A DNA stretch of 64,000 nucleotides. Origin: GCA-002050365 sp964237235 (GTDB taxonomy: Bacteria; Acidobacteriota; Blastocatellia; Pyrinomonadales; Pyrinomonadaceae). Position 1 is the stretch's first letter; every line of letters begins with the position of its first letter. The stretch lies in NCBI GenBank assembly GCA_964237235.1, contig CAXSGY010000003.1, forward strand, positions 186,001-250,000. Direction: 5' to 3'. Made by a program: the position numbers and the translations under genes. Below, piece after piece: positions 7,616 through 16,635 of this stretch. The notes under the pieces were generated by a model. That model searched no databases. It was not told the DNA's origin and worked only from the letters and a program-made list of their open reading frames with translations.

Positions 7616-8143
7616 ATGAAGATTTTATTTTCGCTCGCGCTCGGTTTGTTGATTTTCGTTGCGACGGGCGACAGCGCGTTCGCGCAATACAAAAAATTAA
7701 CCGTCGTTCTTTTGCGCCACGCTGAAAAAGACGTTTCCGAAGAAGCCGACACGATGAACCCGGAGCTTTCGGCGATGGGCAAACAGCGCGCTGAAAAGTT
7801 GGCGGAAATCGCCGATAAATATCAGCCGGACGCGATTTATTCGACCGATTACATACGCACCCGCGCGACCGTGCGACCGCTCGCGCGGAAGCGTCGGATG
7901 ATGACGCAAATTTACGACGAGCGCGATCTGGCGGCGATGAACGATTTGATTTTGTCTGGAAAAATAAAACGCCTCGTCGTCGTCGGGCATAACAACACCA
8001 CGCCCGCGCTGGTCAATCTGCTTTTGAAGCAGGAGAAATACAAAAAACTCGGCGAATCAGAATACGATAAAATTTTTATTGTTAAAATCAGACGCTATAA
8101 ACGAAAACCGGCAAAAATCTCGGAAAAAATAATCACTTATTAA
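7616..8143 (+). CDS. Exported histidine phosphatase family protein
   Basis: 175 residues with an N-terminal signal peptide (about 1-23, ending SAFAQ), so it acts outside the cytoplasm. The phosphatase core has LLRHAEKD (Arg34, His35, the phosphate-accepting histidine) and the second histidine motif VVVGHNNTTP (His125), with ST/RTRAT between them. This is the SixA/phosphoglycerate mutase-like branch. The substrate cannot be told. It is divergent from proA and separated from it by 160 bases with no recognised operator. Confidence 0.85.
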   Translation: MKILFSLALGLLIFVATGDSAFAQYKKLTVVLLRHAEKDVSEEADTMNPELSAMGKQRAEKLAEIADKYQPDAIYSTDYIRTRATVRPLARKRRMMTQIYDERDLAAMNDLILSGKIKRLVVVGHNNTTPALVNLLLKQEKYKKLGESEYDKIFIVKIRRYKRKPAKISEKIITY

Positions 8144-8254
8144 AAATTACGTATTCGCCCATTTCCAAAACGCGCACGCCTGTCAAGCCGGCATAAAAAT
8201 TCGCGGGAAAATTTTATAATCAATCGTCGAGCGGTTTTATATTAGAATTGAAAA

Positions 8255-8689
8255 ATGCGAAAACGGTTTGTCGTTCACGAACATCACGCCCGCCGTCTGC
8301 ATTTCGATTTGCGGCTCGAAATCAGCGGCGTTCTGAAAAGTTGGGCGGTGCCGAAAGGCGTTTCGATGAACCCTTCGGAGAAAAGACTAGCCGTCGCCGT
8401 TCCCGATCACGCGCTCAATTACATCAATTTTGAAGGCACACTTGCCGAAGGAACTTACGGCGCGGGTCGCGTGGCGATTTGGGACAGAGGCGCGTTTGAA
8501 GCCGAAAACGCCGAAGAAAATTTGCAAAAGGGAAAATTGATTTTCACGTTCGACGGCGCGAAATTAAAAGGCGAATTTACTCTTGTGAAAATATCGAATC
8601 AGGAAAAAAATTGGCTGCTTATCAAATCGAGAGACGAATTCGCCGACGCGCTCTGGAAATTGGAAACTGTTTTAGAACCATCGAAATAA
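8255..8689 (+). CDS. Stand-alone LigD-type DNA 3'-phosphoesterase
   Basis: 144 residues, the size of one LigD phosphoesterase domain. In ligase D this domain trims 3'-phosphates and ribonucleotides at DNA ends during non-homologous end joining. Family signatures are present: FVVHEHHARRLHFDLRLE (7-22) with the metal-binding histidines and aspartate, SWAVPKG (29-35), a conserved histidine in VPDHAL (His52), and FEGTLAEGTYGAGRV (59-73). No polymerase, ligase or Ku gene is near, so it is either a free-standing end-trimming enzyme or part of a dispersed system. Confidence 0.88.
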   Translation: MRKRFVVHEHHARRLHFDLRLEISGVLKSWAVPKGVSMNPSEKRLAVAVPDHALNYINFEGTLAEGTYGAGRVAIWDRGAFEAENAEENLQKGKLIFTFDGAKLKGEFTLVKISNQEKNWLLIKSRDEFADALWKLETVLEPSK

Positions 8690-8693
8690 TTAA

Positions 8694-8764
8694 CCGCGAA
8701 TAACAAGAATGGACACGAACAAAATCAAAATAAAATAATTCGCATCCATTCGTGTTATTCGCGG
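8694..8764. repeat. Palindromic repeat of the CACGAATAACACGAATG family, copy 1
   Basis: Twenty-base arms at 8694-8713 and 8745-8764 are complementary with one mismatch. The element lies between two convergent genes. A second copy with very similar arms is at 35323-35395. It may also stop transcription, although it has no long T run. Confidence 0.75.
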
Positions 8765-8773
8765 CTAAAATTT

Positions 8774-10042
8774 TTAGGCGATAATTTGTTTTTGATTTAT
8801 CTTCGCAAAATAAACCGCGACAAAAACGGCGATGATCATAATCGCCGCCGCCGTCCAAAACGTGCGCTCGATTGTAAAATTGTCGATTTTGTTAATCGCG
8901 TTGTTCAGCAAAACGCCGCCGACTGCCGGACCGATAGCGCGCGCAAGGCTCGCGCCCGCCTGCAATACGCCTAAAGATTTTCCCTGTTCGGTGTCGTGCG
9001 AAACCTTCGACGCGAGGCTCGTAATCGAGGGCGAAGCCATCGAATTACCGATGGTCAAAAAAGTCGTCGTTATGAGCAAACCGAGCAATCCGCCCGAATT
9101 CGGCGCGATGTAAGGAATCGTGAAAAGGCTCGCCGCCATTATCAAACAGCCGAGAATCATCAAAGGATTTTCGCCGAACTTTTTCACTAAACGATCAAAA
9201 AGTCCGCCCTGAAAAATCACCGCCAAAATGCCGATGAACGCGAAAATATAGCCGTTTTGTTCGGCGGTGTAACCGAAGCGTTCAATCGTGTAAAGCACGA
9301 AGGCGTAAGTCATTATCGAAAACGACGTAACCAGGAAAAAGTAAACGGCGGTCAGCGTTCCGAAGCGCGGATCGGAGAGGGATTCGACGATTTCGGCGAA
9401 ACGGTTTTTGCGAAATTTGAGCGCGTTCGATACGTCTAATTTGACCGACTCGGGCAGAATGAAGAAAACTAAAACCGCGTTGACGATTGATAAAACGGCG
9501 GCGAAAAGAAACGGCGCGTGAATGCCGTAACGACTTAAAATGCCGCCGATTGCCGGACCGAGAACGAAGCCGAGACCGAACATCGCGCCGAAAATTCCCA
9601 TTCCCTTGGCGCGGTTTTCGCGCGTCGTCACGTCGGCGATATAGGCTTGCGCGGTCGAGATATTTCCTCCGGTGATGCCCGAGACGATTCTGCCGGCGTA
9701 AAGCATCCAGAGCGTCGAAGCGAAACCGAGCAGAAAATATCCGGCTGCGGAACCGAGAATCGAAATCACTAAAATCGGGCGGCGACCGTATCTATCTGAA
9801 AGACTGCCCAGAATAGGAGAAAAAATGAATTGCATTATCGAATACGAAGAAGTAATCAGACCAATCTCGAAAGGCGTGGCGCGAAAAGCATCGCTCTCGG
9901 CGTAGATGGGAAGCACCGGAATAACGATGCCGAAGCCGATCAGATCAATAAGCACAGTTAAGTAAATAAGGATTAAAGGTTTGGTGAAAAATTTTTCGGT
10001 TTCGCTGCCGCGAATGGTTTCGGCTTGTAAATCTTCGTTCAT
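8774..10042 (-). CDS. MFS exporter, TetA-like
   Basis: 422 residues with about twelve predicted membrane helices. Motif A of the major facilitator superfamily is seen as GSLSDRYGRRPIL after helix 2, and motif C-like glycines (GLGFVLGPAIGG) in helix 5 mark it as a drug:H+ antiporter of the TetA/MdtG branch. The N-terminus carries about 25 extra polar residues before helix 1. It probably exports small molecules or drugs; the substrate is unknown. It is divergent from the M61 peptidase gene, and no regulator gene is adjacent. Confidence 0.85.
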   Translation of the reverse strand: MNEDLQAETIRGSETEKFFTKPLILIYLTVLIDLIGFGIVIPVLPIYAESDAFRATPFEIGLITSSYSIMQFIFSPILGSLSDRYGRRPILVISILGSAAGYFLLGFASTLWMLYAGRIVSGITGGNISTAQAYIADVTTRENRAKGMGIFGAMFGLGFVLGPAIGGILSRYGIHAPFLFAAVLSIVNAVLVFFILPESVKLDVSNALKFRKNRFAEIVESLSDPRFGTLTAVYFFLVTSFSIMTYAFVLYTIERFGYTAEQNGYIFAFIGILAVIFQGGLFDRLVKKFGENPLMILGCLIMAASLFTIPYIAPNSGGLLGLLITTTFLTIGNSMASPSITSLASKVSHDTEQGKSLGVLQAGASLARAIGPAVGGVLLNNAINKIDNFTIERTFWTAAAIMIIAVFVAVYFAKINQKQIIA

Positions 10043-10152
10043 TGAAAAACTTTTTGGACAGCCGCGACTGCCTGAAAATTCTATTTTATTGTAAAATTAC
10101 AAAAATAAACGATAACACTTCGGCGAAAATTGCCAAAGCAGCGTAAAAACGA

Positions 10153-12009
10153 ATGAATTTAAAAATCTTTATAATTTCGCTCAGTCTAATAATTTCATTT
10201 ATGTATCAGGAAACGCCCGCGCAGAAAACGAAAAAACCGGCGAATAAACCGGCAACGGTCGAAGCGAAAATCGCCGCGCCGACAATCAGTTACACGGTTT
10301 CGATGTCGAAACCGTGGACGCATCTTTTGGAAGTCGAAATGCGCTTGAACTGGACGACGATGCCCGCTCAAATCGAGCTGAAAATGCCGGTCTGGACACC
10401 GGGCAGTTATTTGATTCGTGAATACGCCAAAAACGTCGAAAGTTTCGCGGCGAAAGACGCGGGCAGCGCGGATTTGGCGTGGCGAAAAATCAATAAAAAC
10501 ACCTGGCAAATTGACGCGCAAGACAAAAGCGAAATCGTCGTCCGCTACAACGTTTACGCGAACGAATTGACCGTCCGCACGAACGAATTAAATGCCGATC
10601 ACGCATTTTTTACCAACGCCGCGCTTTTAATGTATCCGAAGAATCAACTGCAAACCGCTTCGACCGTCAAAGTCGTGCCGTTCGGCGGTTGGAAAATTGC
10701 GACCGGCTTGCCGAAAGTCGCGGGCGAAACGAATGTTTTTCGCGCCGTAAACTTTGATATTTTATACGATTCGCCGTTTGAAGTCGGCGATTTCGACGAA
10801 ATTTCCTTCGACGTGCAAGGCAAGCCGCATCGTTTTATCATCGAGGGCGGCGGCAATTACGATTTGAATCGAATCGCCAAAGACACGGCGAAAATCGTCG
10901 AGACGGCGTATCAGATTTTCGGCGAGCTGCCGTATGAAAATTATCTATTTATTTTGAACACGCGCGGCGGCGGCGGTCTCGAGCATTTAAATTCGACGGC
11001 TTTGCAGTTTAGCCGGAACGGGTTTACGACGCGCTACGACAGTTTTCTGTCGCTCGTCGCGCACGAATATTTTCATCTCTGGAACGTCAAGCGCATCAAA
11101 CCCGACGCGCTCGGTCCGTTCGATTACGAAAACGAAAATTACACGAAGCTGCTCTGGGTCGCCGAAGGCGGCACGGCTTATTACGAAAGCGTTCTGGTGA
11201 CACGCGCCGGTCTGCTGACACCCGAAAAATTTCTTTCGGGCAAAGCGGCGCAGATGCAGGCTCTGCAAAATCGTCCGGGCAGATTTGAAACGAGTCTGGA
11301 GGACGCGAGCTTTGACGCTTGGATCAAATATTACCGACCGGACGAGAACGCGGTCAACAATCAAATTTCCTATTACGACAAAGGCGAACTCGTCAATTTT
11401 CTGCTCGATTTGGAGATTCGCAAAGCGACGAACGGCGCGAAATCGCTCGACGATGTAATGCGCTATCTTTACGGCGAATTTGCGAAGAAAAACAAAAATT
11501 ACACGCCCGAAGATTTTCAAAAAATTTGCGAAACCGTCGCCGGAAAACCCTTAAATGATTTCTTCGCCAAATACGTGCGCGGCACCGGCGAAATTGATTA
11601 CGATTCGATTTTGAGCGGCATCGGTTTGCGTCTGACGATTGGCAGCGGAAACGAACAGGCGTTTCTCGGCGGCGATTTTGTGCAGCAGGGCGAACGCCTG
11701 ACGGTCAGACAAGTTCAAAAGGGAACTCCGGCTTACGAGCAGGGCTTGAACGCCAACGACCAGATCGTCGCGCTCGACGGTTACCGCATCGCGCCGGTTG
11801 ATTCGATCAAAGATTTGACGACGCAAATCGAGGGCAAAAAACCGGGCGATAAAATTCGTCTGACAATTTTTCGTTTCGACCAACTGCGCGACATCGAAAT
11901 CACGCTCGGCAATCGCATCAAGCCGGATTATAAAATCATCGCCGTCGAAAATCCGTCCGACGAACAGAAAAATTTATATCGCGGATTTTTCGGCGCGGAT
12001 TTGAAATAA
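10153..12009 (+). CDS. Exported M61 family peptidase with PDZ domain
   Basis: 618 residues. Signal peptide at about 1-24. The N-terminal beta domain of M61 glycyl aminopeptidase-like enzymes is followed by the zinc motif HEYFH (His304, Glu305, His308) within VAHEYFHLWNVKRIKP and by the downstream glutamate in WVAEGGTAYYE. A PDZ domain follows at about 510-600 (VRQVQKGTPAYEQGLNANDQ). It should be a periplasmic metallopeptidase. The next gene begins 6 bases after its stop, so the two are likely an operon. Exported M61 proteins are frequent in Acidobacteriota. Confidence 0.9.
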   Translation: MNLKIFIISLSLIISFMYQETPAQKTKKPANKPATVEAKIAAPTISYTVSMSKPWTHLLEVEMRLNWTTMPAQIELKMPVWTPGSYLIREYAKNVESFAAKDAGSADLAWRKINKNTWQIDAQDKSEIVVRYNVYANELTVRTNELNADHAFFTNAALLMYPKNQLQTASTVKVVPFGGWKIATGLPKVAGETNVFRAVNFDILYDSPFEVGDFDEISFDVQGKPHRFIIEGGGNYDLNRIAKDTAKIVETAYQIFGELPYENYLFILNTRGGGGLEHLNSTALQFSRNGFTTRYDSFLSLVAHEYFHLWNVKRIKPDALGPFDYENENYTKLLWVAEGGTAYYESVLVTRAGLLTPEKFLSGKAAQMQALQNRPGRFETSLEDASFDAWIKYYRPDENAVNNQISYYDKGELVNFLLDLEIRKATNGAKSLDDVMRYLYGEFAKKNKNYTPEDFQKICETVAGKPLNDFFAKYVRGTGEIDYDSILSGIGLRLTIGSGNEQAFLGGDFVQQGERLTVRQVQKGTPAYEQGLNANDQIVALDGYRIAPVDSIKDLTTQIEGKKPGDKIRLTIFRFDQLRDIEITLGNRIKPDYKIIAVENPSDEQKNLYRGFFGADLK

Positions 12010-12015
12010 AGAAAA

Positions 12016-13383
12016 ATGAAATTACGGGTGAATACAAATAAATATAGATTGAAATTCGACAATTTAAATGCGGTCGTCGGTTTTTTTCTATTTGTTTCGA
12101 TGGCTTTTTCCGGCTGTCAAAACAACGTTCTTAAATCAACGACCAACAGCGCGCCGACCGCGTTTCGACAGATTCCCGCCCTGCGTCTGAATTTTCGGTT
12201 CGAGCCGGACGTTCCCGCGCCGATTGTTAATCAGACGGCGCAGGATAATCAGCTCGTGCCGTTCGTGCAAACGGACTTTGATCAGAATCGAACGCAGGAC
12301 GTTCTGGATAAAACGATTGTCTCACCGGATAAATTGCGGGTTCTGGTCGTTTATCATCAGCCGCAGGACTTGCCTTCGGAATTCCGGCTCGATATGTATT
12401 CGATGGACGGCAAAATGCTTCGCAAAGTTACATACGACGGAATGGCGGTGCGTTTCGCCGACACGATTGTCTGGTCGCCCGATTCGACCGCCGTCGCTTT
12501 CGTCGCGGCGGTGCGCGCCAATCAATCCGCTTCTGTTAGCTCAACGCCGCCGCCAATTTCGCCGGAAAATCAAACGAACGCTAATACAAACGCGGAAGCA
12601 AACGCGAATGCAGCGAACGGCAACGTCGAAAACGCGAACGCCAATAATGATGCGGGAAATGCGAACGTCGCGCCGGCTAATGCGCCCGCGCCCGAAGCGG
12701 CAAAAACCGTTTTGACTTTTCGCACCGAGCAGTTATACGTTTGCAACCGCGACGGCGCGGACATTAAACCGCTGACGCAAAACGAAGGCTTGATTTATTT
12801 TTATTTCGTGTGGTCGCCCGACAGCTCCGCGCTTGCCGCCCTCGCCGCGACTTATCAGGAATGGAATTATCTGCAATACGCCGCCGACCAGAAAGGCGAG
12901 CATTTTAATCCGCAGGGCAGACCGCGCGTGGTCGAAAAAACCGGACGCGAACGGCGGCTCGACGATAATTTAACCGTCGCGCGTCCCGTCTGGTCGCCCG
13001 ATTCGTCGAAGGTTGCCGACGCTTTCGACAAACAAGTGCGAATCTACGATGCAATCGGCGACGCGCCGACGCAAGCCGCGATTCCGCTTCGAAATCAGCT
13101 TTTGATTTCGTCGAAGGCTTTCGACGAAAATCTACAGCGTCAGGAACAAGGCGCGGACAATGCGAACGCGCCGATCAACGCCAAACAGGAAACCGCGATT
13201 TTGCCCGACGAAAATTCGCTCGTCTCGTTTAATCCGATTATTAGTCTCGAATGGACGGACGACAGCCTTCTGTATTTGCAGACGGGTTACATCAAGGAAA
13301 TGAAAAACGAAGCCGACAGCGCGCGCAGTTATCTGCGCTGGCATCGCCTTGTTTTCAGCCCGCAAGCCGCCGCGCCGCAATAA
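12016..13383 (+). CDS. Lipoprotein with PD40/WD40-like beta-propeller motifs
   Basis: 455 residues. A lipoprotein signal (hydrophobic 19-33, then FSGC with Cys34) points to membrane anchoring. Three blades carry the PD40 signature VWSPDS at intervals, as in TolB-like propellers. Between blades lies a low-complexity Asn/Ala-rich stretch (about residues 190-230). It is probably an envelope protein binding or scaffolding other proteins; function unknown. It follows the M61 peptidase by 6 bases and ends close to the next gene. Confidence 0.7.
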   Translation: MKLRVNTNKYRLKFDNLNAVVGFFLFVSMAFSGCQNNVLKSTTNSAPTAFRQIPALRLNFRFEPDVPAPIVNQTAQDNQLVPFVQTDFDQNRTQDVLDKTIVSPDKLRVLVVYHQPQDLPSEFRLDMYSMDGKMLRKVTYDGMAVRFADTIVWSPDSTAVAFVAAVRANQSASVSSTPPPISPENQTNANTNAEANANAANGNVENANANNDAGNANVAPANAPAPEAAKTVLTFRTEQLYVCNRDGADIKPLTQNEGLIYFYFVWSPDSSALAALAATYQEWNYLQYAADQKGEHFNPQGRPRVVEKTGRERRLDDNLTVARPVWSPDSSKVADAFDKQVRIYDAIGDAPTQAAIPLRNQLLISSKAFDENLQRQEQGADNANAPINAKQETAILPDENSLVSFNPIISLEWTDDSLLYLQTGYIKEMKNEADSARSYLRWHRLVFSPQAAAPQ

Positions 13384-13419
13384 ATTTCGGCATTTTACAA
13401 TTTGGAGAAAATTAAAATT

Positions 13420-13953
13420 ATGAACATCAGCGACATCTATGCTAACAACGATAAAATTCACGAACGAACGAAACAAATAATCGGCGAATTGACCGACGAG
13501 CAAAAATCGTTTTTGTCCGACGACGAAAAATGGTCAATCGCGCACATCGTCGAACACATTGCCATCGTGCAGGAAGGAATGGCGAAAATCTCCGCCAAAC
13601 TTTTAAACCAGGCGCGGGAAGCGGATAAAGAATCCGACGGCGCGGCGCGGCTTTCGGAAAATTTTCAAACTAAAGCCGCCGAAGCGAAAACTTTAAAATT
13701 TGAAGCTCCCGACCGCGTGCGTCCGACGGGCAGTCAGACCGTCGAAGAATCGCTCGGAAAAATGGACGAAAATCAAAAAATGTTACACGAACTGCGCCCG
13801 CTTTTTGAAACGGTCGAATGTTCCGACTTCAAATTTCCGCATCCGTTTATGGGCGATTTAACCGCGCACGAATGGCTCGCGCTCGTCGGCGGACACGAAT
13901 CCAGACATCAACGACAAATCGAAAATATCCTGGAAAAAGGTGTCGGAAAATAA
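13420..13953 (+). CDS. DinB-like putative metal-binding protein
   Basis: 177 residues from the ATG at 13420, which has a GGAG at 13404-13407. The four-helix DinB/YfiT fold is indicated by WSIAHIVEHIAIV near residue 40 and the paired histidines in GGHESRHQRQI near the C-terminus, which would bind a divalent metal. Proteins of this superfamily include thiol-dependent transferases and many of unknown function. The start was chosen over an upstream TTG because of the Shine-Dalgarno position. Confidence 0.75.
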   Translation: MNISDIYANNDKIHERTKQIIGELTDEQKSFLSDDEKWSIAHIVEHIAIVQEGMAKISAKLLNQAREADKESDGAARLSENFQTKAAEAKTLKFEAPDRVRPTGSQTVEESLGKMDENQKMLHELRPLFETVECSDFKFPHPFMGDLTAHEWLALVGGHESRHQRQIENILEKGVGK

Positions 13954-13965
13954 ATTTAAACGAAA

Positions 13966-14002
13966 AAAAACCGCGACGGCGGAGGGATTTGCAATCGCGG
14001 TT
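13966..14002 (-). terminator. Intrinsic terminator on the minus strand
   Basis: AACCGCGA (13969-13976) pairs with TCGCGGTT (13995-14002). Read on the minus strand the stem is followed by eight T residues. It lies 350 bases downstream of the FG-GAP gene that ends at 14350, so that mRNA would have a long 3' untranslated part. Confidence 0.6.
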
Positions 14003-14349
14003 GAAATTCTAGCAATACTTCCGAAAAGAGATGTAAATGCAAATATTTATTTCGGAAACGGAAACCGATTTGTCTGCTTAAAATCAATCTCCGTGTTTAT
14101 ATACACGTTTCGATTCTGATTTGGTTCCAAAAGTTTTAAAGTAAATTTCGGTTTCTGATTTTTTTTGAACTAAGCCGGATTTGCCGTATCAATTAAACAA
14201 TTTAAAGAGTGACCGGCGGCGAATTGTCTTCTGAAATTTTTCGTTGCGAATTCAAATTTGAACATAATCCCAAAAGTTCGAGCCTGAATTTTCGCTTCAA
14301 AATCAAATTCAAAATTCACCGCCGACCACAACCGCGTCGTCAATTCCTG
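14003..14349. other. Intergenic stretch, no gene seen
   Basis: This is the apparent 3' untranslated region of the gene ending at 14350. It is AT-richer than the flanking genes. I found no open frame with a credible start, no tRNA-like fold and no obvious repeat. Confidence 0.5.
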
Positions 14350-16440
14350 TCAACGAACCGGTGCCGGAACGTCGCCGTTCTGCCCGAATTGGCGGTATTC
14401 GAATGTTCCGTTAACGCTTCGCCAGATATACCAGAAGCCGTTTGACGGACGGAACACCGCGATGTCGATTTTATCGTCGCCGTCGTAATTTCCGGCAACC
14501 GGAACATCGCCGTTTTGTCCGAATTGGCGAAAATCGAACATCTTGTCCGAACTTTTTTGAATATACCAGAAGCCGTTCGACGGACGGAAAACGCTGATGT
14601 CGGCTTTGCCGTCGCCGTCAAAATCGCCCGCCTGCGGAACGTCGCCGTTCGTGCCGAACTGGACGGCGTTAAATTTGCCGTCGCCGCTTTCGAGCCAATA
14701 CCAAACCCCATTTGACGGGCGAAAAACGGCGATGTCGGCTCTGCCGTCGCCGTCGAAATCGGCGGGAATCGGAACGTCGCCGTTCGCGCCGAATTGAACG
14801 GCGAAAAACCCGTTGTCGCCGCTTTTTTGAATATACCAGGTGCCGCTCGACGGGCGGAAAATCGCCAAATCGCCGCGTCCGTCGCCGTCGAAATCGCCGC
14901 GCACTGCTGTATCGCTCGCCACGCCGAATTGAACGTTCGTTATGCCGCCGTCGGAACTGCGCTTGATGTTCCAGATGCCCGCGCCGTTGATTTTTTGGAA
15001 AACCACCGCGTCGGTTTTGCCGTCGCCGTCAAAATCTCCGGCGACGATTTTATCGTTCGCGCCGCCGAACGTCTGCGCGTTAAAGCCCGCGCTGTTCGAG
15101 GTAAACCAAGCTCCGGCGGACGGACGAAAAACCGCGAAATCGCTGCTGCCGTCGCCGTCGAAATCGCTTCGATCCGAATGCGTTGTCAACTGTCCGCGAA
15201 TCTCGCCGTTCGGATTATTTGCGCTGGCAATGACCGCCGACATCAAGCCCGTGCGAAGCTGCGCGACTTGAATCGCAGTGATTGGAATAACCGCTGTCGG
15301 GAAATTTCCGTCTCTTCTGCCAATCGTCGGGAAAGTATAAAAAATTCCGACCGTATCGAGCAAAATCTCGATTCGTGCGGCGATTTGCTGACTTGAAAGA
15401 TTATGAAACTCGCCCGTAATTGTCGCTTCGGTTTCGGTTTGATTGAGAAAAATTTTCACTTCGCCAATCGCGTTCGTCGTTACCGCCGGATTCATTTGCG
15501 CGCCGGTTAAATGCGCTTCAAAAAATCTGCCTTGGTTCGGTGTCGGACTGGCGTTCGGACTCGGCGTAGCGTTCGCCGCGCCGCCGAAAATGCCTGAAAG
15601 AATCGTCGCGTTGCCGTAATTGACGGTAATTGTTGTTCCGCTCGTTATCGTCGGAATCGTCTGACCGCGATCACTTCTCAAACGCAATCTGCCTTCGCCG
15701 TTGTTTTCTAAAATCAACTGTCCGGCAGTCGCGCCGTTAACCGAAACCGTCAGCGACGTGCCGATTGGCAGATTGATTTGACGAACGCGAACTTCTAATT
15801 CCGTCCGGCTGCTGTGAATTTCATACTGCGCGTAGCCGTTCGGCAAAACGCCGTTGACCGTCGCGCCCGTCAAAGCGGCGAACAAATCGCCGCCGTTCGG
15901 CGAAGCGGTCGGACTCGGCGAAGGCGAACCGCTCGGAGTCGGCGAGGCGGTCGCGGACGGCGAACCGGTCGGCGAAGGCGTAACGTTGCCGCCGCTGAAC
16001 ACGCCGTTTAAGATTACGTTCGAACCGTTTTTGACTTGCACGGTCGAACCGCCGTTGATGACCGGAACATTTTGACCGAGTTCGGTTTTGAGTTTTAATT
16101 GAGCCTTTTGTTGGCTAATCGCCGCTTGCCCAACCGGACTATTGTCAACGAAAAAACTCAGCGTCGTGCCATCCGCCGCGTTGACATCTTCGGCTTCGAT
16201 TTCAAGCTCGCGCTGTCCGTTGTCGGACAGCTCATACGTCGCCGCGCCGTGCGGATTGACGCTGCCGGTCGGCGAAACGAGATTCGCCGTTCCGGTTAAA
16301 ATTACAACGCCGTTCGCCGCCTCGCCGCCGGCTTTGACCAGCATCGAAATCGGTAAAACGGATAAAATTAATGCGGCAAATACCGCGACCGAAAAATTCA
16401 AAACACGCCCGTGTTTTATTTCGATTTTGTTTCGTTTCAT
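14350..16440 (-). CDS. Exported CHRD-domain protein with six FG-GAP/VCBS repeats
   Basis: 696 residues. Signal peptide at about 1-37. Two related N-terminal beta domains (about 40-130 and 180-275) are separated by a Ser/Thr/Pro linker. A CHRD domain follows (about 300-410; FFEAHLTGAQ to NGEIRGQL). The C-terminal 270 residues are six repeats of about 46 residues with consensus DFDGDGKADIAVFRPSNGxW. Such DxDGDG loops bind calcium and form a beta-propeller or solenoid. It is probably a surface or secreted adhesion-type protein. Another protein with the same repeat type is at 25626-27719. Confidence 0.85.
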   Translation of the reverse strand: MKRNKIEIKHGRVLNFSVAVFAALILSVLPISMLVKAGGEAANGVVILTGTANLVSPTGSVNPHGAATYELSDNGQRELEIEAEDVNAADGTTLSFFVDNSPVGQAAISQQKAQLKLKTELGQNVPVINGGSTVQVKNGSNVILNGVFSGGNVTPSPTGSPSATASPTPSGSPSPSPTASPNGGDLFAALTGATVNGVLPNGYAQYEIHSSRTELEVRVRQINLPIGTSLTVSVNGATAGQLILENNGEGRLRLRSDRGQTIPTITSGTTITVNYGNATILSGIFGGAANATPSPNASPTPNQGRFFEAHLTGAQMNPAVTTNAIGEVKIFLNQTETEATITGEFHNLSSQQIAARIEILLDTVGIFYTFPTIGRRDGNFPTAVIPITAIQVAQLRTGLMSAVIASANNPNGEIRGQLTTHSDRSDFDGDGSSDFAVFRPSAGAWFTSNSAGFNAQTFGGANDKIVAGDFDGDGKTDAVVFQKINGAGIWNIKRSSDGGITNVQFGVASDTAVRGDFDGDGRGDLAIFRPSSGTWYIQKSGDNGFFAVQFGANGDVPIPADFDGDGRADIAVFRPSNGVWYWLESGDGKFNAVQFGTNGDVPQAGDFDGDGKADISVFRPSNGFWYIQKSSDKMFDFRQFGQNGDVPVAGNYDGDDKIDIAVFRPSNGFWYIWRSVNGTFEYRQFGQNGDVPAPVR

Positions 16441-16562
16441 AAATTGCTACCTGCCTGATTTTTATTCGCCGAAAAATCGTTTGAAATCTTTATCATTCAA
16501 ATATTTTCGTTCAATCAAACAGTGCGGTGAGAATTGGAGGAAAGACGCGCCGCTAAAAATTT

Positions 16563-16607
16563 AAAAAAGAAAAAACCGCCTTAAGTTCAAAGCGGTCTTT
16601 TCTTTTT
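16563..16607 (-). terminator. Intrinsic terminator of the subtilase gene
   Basis: ACCGC/GCGGT stem extended by A/T pairs with one mismatch, flanked by A-rich and T-rich tracts, 30 bases downstream of the stop at 16636. Confidence 0.65.
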
Positions 16608-16635
16608 TAAATTTTCGGCGGAAATTGTTCCGGGA

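Noticed and set aside
8694..8764. Intrinsic terminator between the phosphoesterase and MFS genes
   Set aside because: The stem is long but no T run follows on either strand; the similar copy at 35323 also lacks one, so it is listed as a repeat.
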